Origin: Lagopus muta
Lineage: Eukaryota > Chordata > Aves > Galliformes > Phasianidae
Direction: 5' to 3'
NCBI RefSeq assembly: GCF_023343835.1
Contig: NC_064439.1
Span: forward strand, 41,905,508-41,969,507
DNA: 64,000 nt
Position numbers and translations under genes: made by a program. Shown here piece by piece: positions 11,001 through 23,164 of this stretch. Under the pieces are notes generated by a model. That model ran no database searches. It saw only the letters and a list, made by a program, of their open reading frames with translations, and was not told the DNA's origin. Each line of letters starts with the position of its first letter. Position 1 is the first letter of the stretch.

Positions 11001-14000
11001 TACAGGAAAAGGATCACCGAAAGAAGTAGTTTACACCAGAGAAAAATGCAGCTCTCATTCTGGGAAACATGTAGCAGAACTGCTGAATGGAAGAGAATTT
11101 CTTTTTCCCTTACAGAGTACAAGGGAAACGCATGCCAGCAAAAAATGTTTGTAAGTTCAAAGCAGAATGTGAAACATCAATTCCTATATATGCTCAACAT
11201 AAATTCCAACAGAAAATCAACTGCTATCTAATGAGTTTTAAGCCTTCTTTTCTGTTCACTTTTAGTAAAAGGGGGAAAAAAGCAAACAAGCTTCATACCT
11301 CTAAAAGCCAGTGTTCTGAAACAATATGTATTCCTCGTTCTTTAACTGATCTGTATTCCTTGTTGTTGTCGTTTTGCCCTCCCTTGTAGATGAAGTGCGT
11401 TACTGTTTCATCAAAACACCATCTAGAAAATAAAAATGGAATACAACTGGAGAATATAATTACTTATCTAAAAGAATCAGCAGCTGATCCTAGAAATATA
11501 CCTACTTTGATGAAGAAAGTGTGCTCATTATTTACTTAGCCATAACAAAAGAAAGACTACTTTCAGTTTCAGGACAGAACGCCTTCAATCTCTTCTGAAA
11601 GCATTTCTGAAGTAAACAAAACTTAGTCTGACAAAGGTATAAAAGACAGTTTGGGGTTTTGATTTGTTGTTACTACTAAGTAAATGAAGTTCCAAATCAG
11701 TTTCTAAAAATAAGTGTGAGCAGTTTGTTATGTGCTTTTCTTTTACTTATATATTGAATTGCAACTGGAATACCAGTCCATGAAGCTCAAAATGAAATAT
11801 AGGATTTTAAAATGTAAACTCATAAAAATTAACTTGTTATCTAATGGAAATAGTTTGTAGTTCCTCTCAGTAACAACCTATTCTTCTTAGTTTCTCTAAT
11901 CACAGAACTTAGCCATGTTCACAACCTGTAAAATAATTAGTTCTGAGCCAGAGAGACACACGCACATATTCAGATCAGATTCAAAATCTGAAGTCAATTT
12001 TAAACTTCCCAAATGCCAAAAATTTCAGTATCTTCTGCATTAAAAAAAAAAAAAAAAAAAAAGAGGAGGAAAGAACATTTTTCTGCAGCACTAGTAGACT
12101 TCAGGATAAAGTTTTGTCAAGATGGACTTATCAGGAACACAGAGAAAACATGACTTGTTTTATATTAGCGTGTGGCTGTATTCTTGGACGTAAATCATTT
12201 AAGATGGTGAAACTTAAAGCTCAGCTATAGCAAGAGGTCCCACAGATGAGGGTATTAGAATACTAAGATTCATATTTATTTCAATTCCCACTGTGCAGAA
12301 GCTTAGAAGTTGTGCTTTATTGTCTGATACCTGTAGTCTGCACCAAGAGAAGCTGCTATAGCATTCAGTTCACTTTGCTTCTTACTAAGTTTTTTACTAA
12401 CACATATGACAACACCAGCTAGAGGCTTGAGCTCTTCTTCCTGTTCAAGTACAGGGAAAGAAAAAATCATGTTTAGAAAGTGTCTGCATGAATAACACAA
12501 ATATTTAAGTATTTAGTGCAATATGTGATAATACTTCCAATAACAGGAAAAGGCAAACATTTTTGTTCTCCCAATCTCCACGTCAAAGGAGAGCACAACT
12601 AGCCTTCCAAGCACTAGGAATCCAAAGACAAAAGATTCACTCTTAGCCAGTCTCCCTAAACCATACTGTGCTTTTTTCATCACAGACTGACAACTTCCCT
12701 AAGCACCAAAATTAAGGAATTATCAAGCTGATTCCACGAAAACATTGCACTCTACCAGAGTGAAAAGGTTAGAGTTCAGAAACTACAGAATAAGAAGTAA
12801 CAACCTTCCCTTACTGAATGCCATTAGTTTCATCCCATCCTTTGTAGTACATGTGCAACAACATGAGAAGCAGTACTAAAAACTCTTTTCTCTCACTTCT
12901 TTGCCTGGTTTCTCTGAGTAGATTAGGCTGGAGCTCTGAACTTCAGTGCAGTGTGAAATATTTAATCCTGCTCATCAGGAGCCTAGGAGTTCCTTAATTG
13001 TTATAAAACCCTACTATCCTAATACAACAAAAACTGAATTGTCACAGCTTTATAAACCATGCAGCTTAGCAACTCCTTAGTATTTGGGATGGCAGTACAG
13101 ACAAGAGAAAAAGATTTGTAAATTTCTGCCTAGTGTCTTATCTTGCTTTATTCACCGTTGAAGATGCACAATAATACACATTTTTACTCAAATCTATCAC
13201 AATGCACAAACTCCTTTATAGCTTAACTCACAAAAGCTACAGCATTTTCTTAATCAATTTATGTTCCAAAAGCTCAAAACCAAAATCTCCTACCACTTCT
13301 GGCTGTGCAGCCTTCAGCTGAGGGCTGGCAGTAAGAGCTTCTGTATTCCGAGTGCTGTTTGCCAGTGCCAATTTCAGGTTTCTGCCAATGACTTCAGAAA
13401 GAGGGGTGCTCAGCTTCCTGTTCCTTTGACCAAGACCTCCTGGAGTATCCAAAACTGCCAGAGCATCCTACCAAAAAAACAAAGTAACTGACTGACCTTC
13501 ATGAAGGTGTTACAACCAACATTCTCATAAAATCAGGACTGTGTCCTACAGTAGCAGCTAGCAAGCACAAATCAAAGTACCACTGCACAAAAACTATACA
13601 AGAGAATCCCAATCTCAGAGTATACAAATTTAAAACAGGAAGAAGAAAAGAGATGATTTAATCCTCTTTTTCACTGTCATCGGGGAGAACTGCCTGCAAT
13701 GGAAAGAAGCCAGCAGCCAAATCCAGGTACTCCCAATCCCAAACCATTTCCAATGTGCGTTGTTCCATTGGAAGGGAAGAGGGGGGGAAGGGAGGAGCAG
13801 GGAAAAAAATCCACTACCACAAAAACCCAACAACTTGGCTGAAAAATCAGTGAATTCACATTCTAATCAAGGCCTTGATAATGAAAAACAAATCTGAAGG
13901 CTTCACAAGCACATTCAATTCACTCAACAGCTATTCCAGCACTCCTGGTGGTTTCCTCACCATGTTTTAAGGCTGATAGTTTTTCATGGCTTTCAGAATG

Positions 14001-17000
14001 AGACAGTGAACCCAAAGCCCTAACCCATTTTTCAATTTGCAGCAATAATTTTCTTTATTAAAGTCATTAAAGTAGCGTTTCATCACAGAACAAGTAAACA
14101 TTTGTTTCCTAATATCTGGAGGAGTTAACAAGCCTTCTGGTTGTATTTCTCAGTCGTTCAATGTAAAGAACAGATTATGCTCTATGAGGTGTAGAACACG
14201 TAAGATGCAATAGGCACAAAGGAGCTTTGTTAACGACATTAAAACATCTACTATGCAACAGATTTAATTCACAGGTTGTTAACTAGAAATATATGCAAAT
14301 TAACAGAGGTCATTCTTCTGGCTATATTCGAAATAGAAAGGCTGTAGTTAACAGGGTAAAGAGGCTTACAATAACATTTTTGTGTTGTTTTTAAATTTAT
14401 GCATATCTTTAAATTCAATGGCTCGATCAACATAAGAATTTGCAAAGAGCATTACCTTTACATCAAAAGAAGGCTTGAATAACTTGTCTTTAGAAAGAAA
14501 TTTTGATGGTGTATCAAGGTGTAAAGATGGTTCTTTTTGTAGCAGCCCTCCTGCTGCAGGAGGAGTTGCTGTTTTCCCAACATGATGAGAGATGACAGCT
14601 TGGAAAGCTTTACTCTGAAACCTGTTGATATCAAGAGGGGTGACGGCTGGCTTTTTTCCAGCTTTGTGGAGATAAGCAGGTCGTTCTGGAGAATCAGGAA
14701 ATTTAGTAGTTGGAGGTGTCTTGCTAAGCTTAGTAATGGAACTCTCATCTTTGAAAGGAAACAAACGAAATATAAGCAAGCCATCTGATTTCTCTTTTAA
14801 AAAAACACAGGTATCACATACACTTGTTTGAAAGTGTATTCATTCATCTGACCTTCCTTCCCACATTCCCTAGCTTGCTAATAACCAACCTTCAGCATCT
14901 GCATGTTCAACCAAAAACTTGCTTTCGTCTGCTCTCTTTCCTGTCCTTGCAGACTGCAAAAGCCAAGCTACAGTGACTGCAGGCAAATTCCACTTCTTTG
15001 CAGCCTCATACTTGGAACCATCCGGCTCTTTCGCCACAAGATGGGTACTTGCAAACATTCCCTTTTTTGCATTGGCTTTTCTCACGAAGAATTCTTGGAC
15101 TCTAAAATTAGATTAATAAAACATTTATTTAGTCATAAATAAGGTTAACCTGTGGCAAGTTTATAATGCTATAAAATACATTCAAGTGACACAAAGAGAA
15201 CCAGCAGAATTATCCAAGGCCTGTTTCCCAGCAGAGAAGGACTTGGGGATGCTAATGGACAAAAAGCAGCATTTGCTTTTGCATTTGCAGTCTGGAGGGC
15301 CAACAATATCCTGGGTTGCACCAAAAGTGGAGTGGCCAGCAGGGAGTGGGGGGGTGATTGTCCCCCTCTGCTCTACCCACGAGGCCCCATCTGGAACACT
15401 GTGTCCAGGCCTGGGGTCACCAGTACAGGAGGGATATGGAGCTACTGGAGTGGATCCAGAGGGTGACAAAGATGATGAAGGGCTGGAGCACCTTCCCTAT
15501 AAAGACAGGTTGAGGGAATTGGGCATGATCAGTCCAGAAAGAGAAGGCTGCAGGAAAATTCATTGCAGCCTTTCAGTAATTGAAAGGAGCTTACAAGCAG
15601 GAGAGGGACTAAATTTTACATGGTCTGATAGTGAGAACAAGGGGAAATGGCTTTGAATTTAAAAAAAAAAAAACAACAAAGGGGAGATCTAGATTAGATG
15701 TTAGGTAGAAATTTTTTACTCAGAGGGTGGCGAGGTGCTGGAACACGCTGCTGGAACCACACAGAGCTCATGGGTGCCCCATCTCAAGATGCATTCAAGG
15801 CCAGGTTGGAAGGGATCCGGCATGCCTGGACTAGTGGTTGGCAACCTTGCAGGGAGGGCTGCAACTACATGATCTTTGATGTCCTCTCCAACCTAAGCCA
15901 TTCTATGATTCTATGAATGTAGAAAATCTGACATCTGAAAAACTGACATTTTGGTGTCAATTTTGTCAGCAAATTTATAGAATTACCAAGTCAGAGGATG
16001 TGGGCAAAAATCAAGCTGTGTGAATACAGACCAGATTTCTCTAATGGAGTGGGAAATATTTACACAGTCATAACTTAGATGAACAAAACCCAAAAGAACT
16101 TTATGTTGAAACATTTTAATTCTATAAAAGAAGAAATTTGTAAGCGATTTAATCACAGTGGCTGTATAAGAACAGAAAGGAATATACCTTGCTCCTAGAA
16201 GTCCTGCCAGATAAACCAGTGAGTCTCTCTCTGCACCAGTAAATTGGCTAAAAGAAAGAACGCAGTCCACCAAAGGAGTAACTCCTTCCATTACTGGGAC
16301 TGGTGTGAAAAGTGGATTGGATTGGGGATCTAAGAGGAGCTGCTGTTCCACACACGTTACCTTAAAAAAGACGACAGTATAAATCACAGATCAAGCCAAA
16401 CAGCAACACAAAACTGCAATAGCTCAGAGGGTGGTGAGGTGCTGGAACAGTCTGCCACAAGAAGGTGCGGATGTTCCATCCCTAGAGATGTTCAAGGCCA
16501 GACTGAACAGGGCCCTGGACAGCCTGATTAGTGCTCAATCTAGTGGTTGGCAACCCTGCCCTTGGCAGCAGGGTTGGAACTAAATGAACTTTGAGGTGCC
16601 TTCCAACCCAAGCCATTCTATGAGTCTAAAGTACTGGCAGACCCTCAGACCAGAAGCCTTTGAGTCATGAGTCTTAGTTAACAAGCCTGTAGAAAATTTC
16701 ATCTTTGAAATAGCTAAGATACCATAAAGATGCAGAGGCTTTAAGGAATGCTTTCATTTAGCAAATTCCAAAAGAAATAAGACTAATTTCTCAACGTCTT
16801 ATTTGCAGAAAAACCACCAGTAACTCTGCATTCTAGCAAGACATATTTATAATAGGTATGTTCACTCACTGGACTGAAAATATAACTCCCTTACCAGCCA
16901 TATATTCGTGACAACATCACCAACAGTTGGCTTCACAGAGCACCCCAATAAAGGTACCACAGCATAGTCTGCAATGATTCTGCTTTGCAGCGGCACAGTT

Positions 17001-20000
17001 TTCCCAGCATGCTCCTTAATCAGATCTGCAATGCAGGACTCATCTTCTTCTCCAAAACCCAAAAGAAGAAATCTCTTCCTGGCAAATACACCTCCTTCAT
17101 CCAGTGCAGAAGGCTCTCCCAAAGAACCATTACAGACAGAAGACTGATTTTCTTCTTGAACAGTCACATGAGTAACATCATTGAAGCTACCACATGCTAG
17201 TTTCTCAGCTTCAACTAGAAGAAAAAAAACAAAAGAGTAGCAGTTTGACAAAAACAAGGACAACTTGAAACAGCTTCATGGAGAATGACTCCTAAAAATA
17301 CAATATTGAAGTTAAAATACTCAACTTTTAATAATTAAATGCTTGAAAACTCAAATTCTACATGACCTGTTTAACTGTCAACGGCATGCTAAGCCTTGCA
17401 CCTACCTAATGTAGAATCATTACTGACATACTGAGAGAGGAAGTCGTCTTCTGCAGCTTGCTGGAACTTTACAACATTCACAGCTTTCTTCTTCAAGATG
17501 CTGTTGTTTTTGGGAAGAACTAACTTTGCATCAGGTTGTTCCAAAACTGTATTCACTAACAGCTGGTAGTTTTGAGGGATATATTGCTCCACTGGACAGA
17601 GATAGCCTTTACTGAACGACTCCAGTAACCACTTTGCTGTCACTATATGAGGCCTATAAAATAAAGCGTTATACAAACAAGTTACAGCAGGTCTCAGAAC
17701 TGTGATTCTTCTTTTCCACTCTACAAACTATGTACACATGTGCACCTTAAGTCTGTAACTCCAATACTAAGGCATGCTAAGCAGACTTTACAGACTTTAC
17801 GACTTCATGCTTAAGTATGAGAACAGACAGTTTCTTTTTTATTTTCTACAATTTATATCAGCATCATAGCAGCCCACTGCTGGGTTGCCAAATCCTTCCT
17901 CCTCAGTGTATTAATACATTAATCACCAGTGTGAACACTTTTCTATTTACTGAGGCAACTCATAGCAACCCAAAATTTACAGTATTGAAGAGCACGTCAG
18001 GAAGGAGTTGCAAACACCAGCTGTAATTCTTCTTATTTATGACAAGAGCTACTTAGGATTTCTAAATCAATACATATTTTCTTGCTCATGAGTTGGTGGG
18101 AGAAAGCAAGCAAGGCAGAAGTAGTCCTTAGGCAACACAGCTATCAGAACCTGTGAAGCGTCTTGTCCAAAAAGTGTTTCAGCTCGCCACCGTCTTCCCC
18201 CAGAATGATGTGGGTAACATCCTCATTAAGCTGATTAAATCGAACACCACCACCGCAGTTAATAAGCCTTCTCATCTTGTCCAGCTTCCTACCACTGAAG
18301 CCACACAGATAGACCTGCAATGAAAACACAGCAAAGATAAAGGCCTTAAAGAAAAAAAAAAAAAGTAGAATATTTTGATACAGCTTGCTATGACTGTTCT
18401 ACAACTCAGGAATAAGTGATGTAATTTCAGAAAAGTAAAAAAGAGAAATGAAGCATTTACAATTTGACTAATTCATCTTCGTACATTATTCTTGAAACAT
18501 CTGAATATTGAATAATGTAACAAACAGCCAGCCAACAGTTTACACAACAGAAGTTGTATAAACAAAACAAAGTAACAAAAAGCAAAATCACACACCATTT
18601 CTGGAACCCATTCACTACTGTATTTAAAAGTATGTTTGTGAAAATGCAGGCATATTATACATTTAATATAATGAATTTATTTTATGCTCCTGGCACACAA
18701 AAGCTAGTATATAAATTGAACAGAAACGTGTTACTTGCTGCTGATAAAGCAACATAATTTTCTCTAGCAGCAACTGCCAGCACCTCAATCTAGTGTGCTT
18801 CCACATGTGAAGATGGAACATTTGGAATAAGTCTATTGTTAAACATACTCGACAGCCATCTAATAAATCTTCAGGAGCTTGAAAAGTGCTTATGTCCAAG
18901 TTCTCCAACTCATCAGGAGGAGGATCCAGTCTGCTGCTCGTTGCAGAACTACAGGCAGTTTCATTAACTCTACTCAAATTTACATTGGAAATGCAGCTGA
19001 CGTCCGAAAGGGAATGAGCTGTAATGGAAACAAAAGAAGATGCATTACTTTTGGCTCCTCTCTTTCCATTACTTAATTGAAAAAGAAAAAAAAAATAGAA
19101 AGATGTCACACTTGATTTTGTTGCACTAAAAGAAAACGTAGTCTGAAGAGCAGATAAGAAAGGCCTTGGTTAAACCAAGGTTTTATTTACACACGTGTCT
19201 GAATATTGGTCTTACTAGAAACAGTGCTTATGTGCCTTTTCAGCTTTTTGCATAAGCAAAGCAGAAACCAAGTTTCAAAACATTATCACTACAAAAGTAG
19301 AGAGCACTCTACTAAATTTAAATAGTTCTTCCTTCTTTCTATTCCAAACGTTTTATACCTTACCTTAAATGCATTCTAAAAGGTGTTACTTACTGTCAAG
19401 CTTGCTGGCATGACTGGTGGGTGTGGAGGTACTGGGTGTACTGCTTAGTTTTGATCCAGTCTCTATTTTATACATTGTCTCATCTTGACAGAAGCCCTTC
19501 TCAATGCTGTCAGAAAACCACTGCACAGGCACACAGTGGACGTTCCATTTTTTGGCACATTCATACTTCTGACCTTTCAAGGTAAAATAAAATTAAAAAA
19601 AAAAATGCAAGTTACTAAAAGACTGGTGCATCTGTGTTCACTGAAAGATGGATGCACATTAAAATCTGAAAACTCAAATAACTGATTTTGGGGTGCAAGT
19701 TGTACTACCTTGAACTCATCTCATGAGCTGCTATTTACTTGCCTTTATTTAAAGTTGGAATAAAATCTCCTTGACAGTGAGCTCATGGTACTGCATCACA
19801 GGGCACGAAACCATTATAAACCAGCAAAGTATGAAGAAGCCCTCTGCAGAGCTTTCATCAAGGGTTTCACCACTAACAGCACTGCTAACAGTATGTCATC
19901 TTGCCATACACTTTTGATAAGCTCCACCTACAAGAAGTTTTTCAGTTTTATTTTGCTCTATCTGCTGAATAAACCGTGATACAGAGCCAGTGCCAGCACA

Positions 20001-22791
20001 TTCTAACATTTAGAGCAAGGTAAGAGTGCCCCATGCTACTCTTCCCATCAACACCACTTTTCTACACAGAAGCAGCAAGAGCAATGCTACTTCAAGTCAA
20101 GGAGGGAAAATAATACGCACACTGTAAGTTTTACCTTTTGGCTCTTGAACTATGAGGTGAGTACATTCATTCATCTTGAGTTGCCCTGAATACTGCCCAC
20201 CATGTTCAGCCGTGAGGCGCTGGACTTCTTTCCTGTCTGAACTACTTAAGCCAGTTACACAAATCGTACAGCCAAGAAACACAGGACAAGTGTAGTCTTC
20301 CATGTTAACATCAGTATATCTCATCATGCTAAAAGAATGAAAGGGGGAAAAGAAATACGCTTTTTTTTTGGTCTCAATTAGAAAAAGCAAGCAGTGTGCA
20401 TAACCATAAGAATTACTGGGACCCAACACAAAGTAAGTTTTACTTCGTTCCAGTTTCCATTACCTTTGCTGAGATTTATCCCATAGTGTCTTAACCCAAG
20501 AAGGAAGCAAAATAGGTTTTTTCAGAGAAGCAGCTACTAAGTATTTCTTGCTGCCAACTTCTCCTGCTATAAGATGAGTTACTGACATATTGAGGTCTCT
20601 GTACACACGTCCACCCATCATTTGTACATATTTATGAACTTCTTCCTGAATGGAGAAATTACAGAAAATCATCAAAGAAAAAAATAATTAGGAACCTATG
20701 TCACATTCAAAAATAAATCAGTTTCAATTCTCAGTGGTTTCTTCTAAAAACTAATCAAAAATGTCAATTCCACTTTATTTGCATGGACAGTAAACAATAT
20801 AATAAGTAAAAGTAAAGTAAAGATGTTACTACCATAAGTAAAAAAATTTACTGGTGGTTGTTCTTTCAGGTAGCATATATAAAACGACAATGTTGTAATA
20901 TATAAAAAGGAGAGTTTAGCATAACTCATGTGAAGTACAGCTGGCTGGATAATTAATGTTAACTGCAGACTGAAAAACCAGAAATATGTTGTCTTCAGCA
21001 TGATAGCTGGCCAACAGATCCCTCAATCAGCGAATAAAAAAATCCTCAAATGTACACATATTCCCATACTAATGACTACTTTACAATGTTACATACGCTT
21101 GTGTGATGTAGATACACCACTACATGCATGCTTGTATATCAAACATTATAAAAAGATTTCCTTTTTCTCCATAGTTCTCTACATAAATGACAGATACTCT
21201 ACAAACCACAGAAAGATCAGACATAGGTATAGGCACAGTTATCATATCACAGTTGCATATACTATGACTGATGCCATAGCAATAAACAAAGCACATGCCA
21301 CAGAAAAACCTGCTAAACCATCCACTGTGTACAATACGTTACCCGAACATCTTTATCTAGGGTGGTACAGGATATCGTTACGTCAGCCATGGTCATGTTA
21401 TACACAGGATACTCAGCTCTTGGGACACATCTCTGGGATTGCATGCAATACAGGACTACCTGTGGTCCAACAATTCTACAACCAAGCTGAATTAAATAAC
21501 ATGGAAAAGAAACAAAACAAAGAAAATGAGCAGAAGGTACACTGGAGCAAAGAATGTTTGCTTTGTACCTAAGGAATCCTGGGGAAGGCAGGGCCCTTGC
21601 CTATCCTTGTCTAGCTTTACTAGATAAGTGACAGTTTTGTTTTCACATTCTGTTGGAAATTTGCAGTACAACCTTCTTAAGCTTTCTGGGCTTGATAAAA
21701 ACAGTACATCCTATAGCTAACATGCCACTGGATTCCAGACAGCCTATCTTTGTCTGCTGGACAATTTCCTGCCTGTCAAACAAAAACATGTTACTCAGGA
21801 GAAAAAAAAGCGAGAGCCAGCTCCCCGATTCCAGCAAAATCAGAACTGACCACAATATTTGGTTTTCCACTACTTCTTAATAATCCTTATACTTTACTAG
21901 TTGTCTTCTCCACTAAATACAGCATGCACCAAAGCTCTAAAGATTTCATTGTGAATACTGCATACTACTGTATTTAGTGCAAGAACACAAAATGTGCAGT
22001 CTAAGAACATCCATAAGAGCTCCTAGACAGGAAAGAATATAGCTGGTATAAGCGGATGTGTAGCATACCTTTTGGAGATGATTAAAAACAACACCAGTGA
22101 AAGGATCACAAATGTAAAGGGATTTATCATTTTCTTTTATATTGAGTGCTGCTTCTTCTTCAAGAATCTGGAGATGTTCTTCAGACTGAAATTCTTTTAT
22201 AGACTGCAAGAAAACAATGCATATGACCACATTTATTTAATTGATAAACCACAAATAGTTAATACTGTGGAAATTACAAAAACACATGTACTTGAAACAG
22301 CCCCCAGCAGAGCCACCCTGAATAGTACAGGGCAGAACAGACATAAGGCATCTAAAGAGCCTCCCTCAGCCCCCAGCTTTTCACAGTTCAGACTTAAACA
22401 CTGCATACGAACTGAGCTTGTCATACAGTGCCTTCAGCTCTGTTAAACCTCTCCAGGTAGGAAAAAGCTCCACATTCTTCCTGTTAAGGTGGATAAATAA
22501 CCATCACATGGACCTTCTGGGCCTACCCGGCACTTTGCTCAACGTCAGCAAGTTTTGACAGAATCACTTGTTCAACCTGGTCAGTATGATTGCTCTGAAA
22601 CACTTCCGTTAGGTAAGTGCAGCGTTATTCCCAGATGTACACACGCAGGCTGCATTCACCACCGAGATCACCTCAGCGGAACATCCAGCAGGCCCACAGC
22701 TTACACCTACCTCCAAAGCTTTCAAGAAATACTCCGAGCTCCCAGAAGATTTTACGAATTTCACCAAGAACAGCTCCTTGCTGCCTTTCAT
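1791..22791 (-). CDS. TOPBP1: TOPBP1, DNA topoisomerase II-binding protein 1 (27 coding exons)
   Basis: Nuclear BRCT scaffold that binds phosphorylated RAD9 and other partners and activates ATR-ATRIP in the replication checkpoint. Coding exons in transcript order: 22791-22711, 22203-22069, 21486-21343, 20645-20464, 20328-20135, 19573-19394, 19018-18849, 18314-18151, 17653-17406, 17214-16895, 16360-16188, 15101-14890, 14748-14456, 13467-13294, 12440-12331, 11422-11299, 10931-10782, 10281-10173, 9605-9413, 8220-8000 (or 7994), 6624-6461, 5050-4936, 4453-4290, 3939-3799, 2776-2687, 2311-2150, 1934-1791. Phase agrees at every join. The total is 4557 nt, or 1518 residues plus stop, against 1522 in human. 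Every intron reads GT-AG except the one after 4290, which is GC-AG. The start [12 protein letters not shown] aligns with the human N-terminus and has A at -3. No exon carries a frameshift or stop. Repeats sit only in introns. Exon edges are my reading of splice signals. Confidence 0.97.
5668..6050 (-). mobile_element. CR1 LINE fragment, minus orientation
   Basis: Typical avian CR1 wording on the reverse strand: the block with CTTCTCTTCTCCAGGC followed by a CAGCTCCTTCAGCCT segment, then CATTCACCAGGACC near 6010. It lies in the TOPBP1 intron between exons 21 and 22 and abuts a mariner remnant at about 6050. Confidence 0.85.
6052..6407 (-). mobile_element. Mariner (Galluhop-type) DNA transposon, terminal fragment
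   Basis: Read on the minus strand, the terminal sequence AGTAATGCCTCC begins near 6390. It is followed by a short piece that translates as [17 protein letters not shown], then TVDVSTV, the helix-turn-helix start of a mariner transposase. The copy keeps only about 350 bp of one end and breaks off where CR1 sequence starts. It is non-functional. Confidence 0.75.
6461..10281 (-). CDS. TOPBP1: TOPBP1 exons 18-21: ATR-activation domain
   Basis: This is the region between BRCT6 and BRCT7 that switches on ATR-ATRIP. Exon 20 encodes [18 protein letters not shown]1140 matches human W1145, the tryptophan required for ATR activation. Exon 19 has the conserved [17 protein letters not shown], and exon 21 has [18 protein letters not shown]. 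Exon 18 is acidic and poorly conserved. Exon 20 ends in two possible GT donors six bases apart (after 8000 or 7994) that both keep the frame. Confidence 0.93.
7060..7393 (+). mobile_element. LTR-like element copy 1 (solo LTR), 5-bp target duplication
   Basis: A 334-bp element starting TGTATGGGAACTGCTGAG and ending GGTTATACA. It is flanked by the direct repeat ACGTG (7055-7059 and 7394-7398). TG...CA ends plus a 5-bp duplication indicate a solo LTR of an endogenous retrovirus, ERVL-like by duplication size. A TATTTAAG block sits mid-element. It contains no viral genes. Two more copies occur at 8677 and 52833 in the same orientation. It lies in the TOPBP1 intron between exons 20 and 21. The strand given is the shared reading direction and is not proven. 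Confidence 0.75.
8677..9045 (+). mobile_element. LTR-like element copy 2, flanked by a 19-bp duplication
   Basis: A 369-bp copy of the same element, TGTATGGG...GATTATACA, in the TOPBP1 intron between exons 19 and 20. Its AT-rich 3' part contains an extra tandem unit of about 40 bp (GATTATAACATCTTGATATC type). It is bounded by AAGAACAACTACAATTTGT (8658-8676) and a 18/19 match at 9046-9064, unlike the 5-bp duplications of the other two copies. Confidence 0.75.
10782..12440 (-). CDS. TOPBP1: TOPBP1 exons 15-17: BRCT6
   Basis: BRCT6, about residues 895-985, starts with [17 protein letters not shown] in exon 15. It continues in exon 16 (11422-11299; [14 protein letters not shown] and [12 protein letters not shown]) and ends in exon 17 with [19 protein letters not shown]. 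In human this repeat binds poly(ADP-ribose) and E2F1. The rest of exon 17 ([11 protein letters not shown] onward) begins the ATR-activation region. Confidence 0.94.
12042..12062 (+). repeat. Poly-A tract, 21 bp
   Basis: Uninterrupted A run in the TOPBP1 intron between exons 15 and 16. No retroposed gene body is recognisable upstream of it. Confidence 0.9.
13294..14748 (-). CDS. TOPBP1: TOPBP1 exons 13-14: linker between BRCT5 and BRCT6
   Basis: These exons code for the low-complexity linker, about residues 735-890. It is rich in S/T-P sites ([39 protein letters not shown]) that are candidate kinase targets. The first 45 residues of exon 13 diverge strongly from human, while the second half ([19 protein letters not shown]) is nearly identical. 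That fits a disordered segment with a conserved core. Confidence 0.93.
14890..17214 (-). CDS. TOPBP1: TOPBP1 exons 10-12: BRCT4-BRCT5
   Basis: Exons 10-12 encode the tandem BRCT4-BRCT5 pair, about residues 535-730, which in human recruits TOPBP1 to damage through partners such as 53BP1, MDC1 and BLM. Visible motifs are [12 protein letters not shown] and [13 protein letters not shown], then [14 protein letters not shown] and [16 protein letters not shown]694 in the last motif corresponds to human K704, the BRCT5 phosphate-binding residue. Introns on both sides of exon 11 carry CR1 fragments. Confidence 0.94.
15225..15917 (+). mobile_element. CR1 LINE 3' fragment, plus orientation (about 690 bp)
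   Basis: Long CR1 segment in the TOPBP1 intron between exons 11 and 12, antisense to the gene. It has the hallmark order GGACTTGGGGATGCTAATGG, CACTGTGTCCAGGCC, CAGAGGGTGGCGAGGTGCTGG, and the 3' end CCATTCTATGATTCTATGA, the CR1 terminal microsatellite. An A-rich patch at 15661-15673 interrupts it. Open frames across it are broken remains of the element. Confidence 0.9.
16421..16628 (+). mobile_element. CR1 LINE 3' fragment, plus orientation
   Basis: This begins at the CTCAGAGGGTGGTGAGGTGC segment and ends CCAAGCCATTCTATGAGTCT. It is a 208-bp 5'-truncated copy in the TOPBP1 intron between exons 10 and 11. Confidence 0.88.
17406..19018 (-). CDS. TOPBP1: TOPBP1 exons 7-9: BRCT3
   Basis: Exon 7 carries a serine-rich linker and the conserved entry [12 protein letters not shown]. 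Exon 8 encodes the BRCT3 core ([30 protein letters not shown]). Exon 9 completes it with [19 protein letters not shown] and enters the next linker. BRCT3 spans about residues 350-440. The exon 8 donor (CAG before GTTCTG) is weak but keeps the phase. For exon 9, only the donor at 17405 keeps phase; a second GT four bases further on does not. Confidence 0.94.
19394..22791 (-). CDS. TOPBP1: TOPBP1 exons 1-6: BRCT0-BRCT1-BRCT2 module
   Basis: Residues 1 to about 284 form the N-terminal triple BRCT that binds phosphorylated RAD9 and Treslin. Exon 2 encodes the [12 protein letters not shown] and [12 protein letters not shown] segments of BRCT0. Exon 4 holds the BRCT1 core with [17 protein letters not shown]154 here matches human K155, the phosphate-binding lysine. 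Exons 5-6 give BRCT2 with [12 protein letters not shown] followed by [14 protein letters not shown]. Exon 3 (21486-21343) was found only by splice signals, reading from [11 protein letters not shown] to TTLDKDVR. Confidence 0.95.
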
Positions 22792-23057
22792 CCTTTAACT
22801 GAGAAGCAAACCCCGGTGAGATTCGCGCGCCGATCCCACCGGCAGCCCCCCCTTCCCCCCGGGGCCCTTCCTCGCACTGAGGCTCAGCCACCGCCCTACA
22901 CGCCCAACCCAGAGCTCCCGCTCCCTCCCCAACCCCAGCACCGCTGTGTGCTCGGTACTGCCGGTGGGACGCTGCCCCCACGGCATCCCCTGACACCGAG
23001 CCCACCCCTCACACAGCGCCCTGCAGTATCGCGGCGGGCGGGAAAACGGCGACTCAC

Positions 23058-23130
23058 ATTGCGCATGCGCGGGAAGGACAGGGGGGCGTTGTCCAGTCGA
23101 GGGGCGTGGCCTGGGCTGGGAGGGGCGGGC
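23058..23130 (-). other. TOPBP1: Candidate non-coding first exon of TOPBP1
   Basis: On the minus strand a good donor (AAT before GTGAGTC) lies at 23057. It can pair with the acceptor TTTGCTTCTCAG ending at 22799, seven bases before the start codon. This would give a short 5' UTR exon overlapping the NRF1 site, as in mammalian TOPBP1, where exon 1 is non-coding. The 5' limit is a guess. Confidence 0.5.
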
Positions 23131-23164
23131 GGTACTATATAGTGACTCGCACCTCGCTTGCGCT

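Noticed and set aside
15186-15656. 156-codon plus-strand open frame in a TOPBP1 intron
   Set aside because: Most of it is CR1 3' sequence; the frame is incidental.
17400-17406. Alternative donor four bases downstream at TOPBP1 exon 9
   Set aside because: Using it would break the phase with exon 10, which begins TT GAA GCT; only the donor at 17405 keeps the frame.
21000-21572. 190-codon plus-strand open frame
   Set aside because: It is antisense to TOPBP1 exon 3 (21486-21343), which has a clear in-phase match on the minus strand. The plus-strand translation resembles nothing.
22555-23142. 195-codon plus-strand open frame across the TOPBP1 first exons and CpG island
   Set aside because: It lies antisense to TOPBP1 exon 1, is proline/arginine-rich because of GC-rich sequence, and shows no family motif. 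Stop-poor GC-rich DNA explains it.
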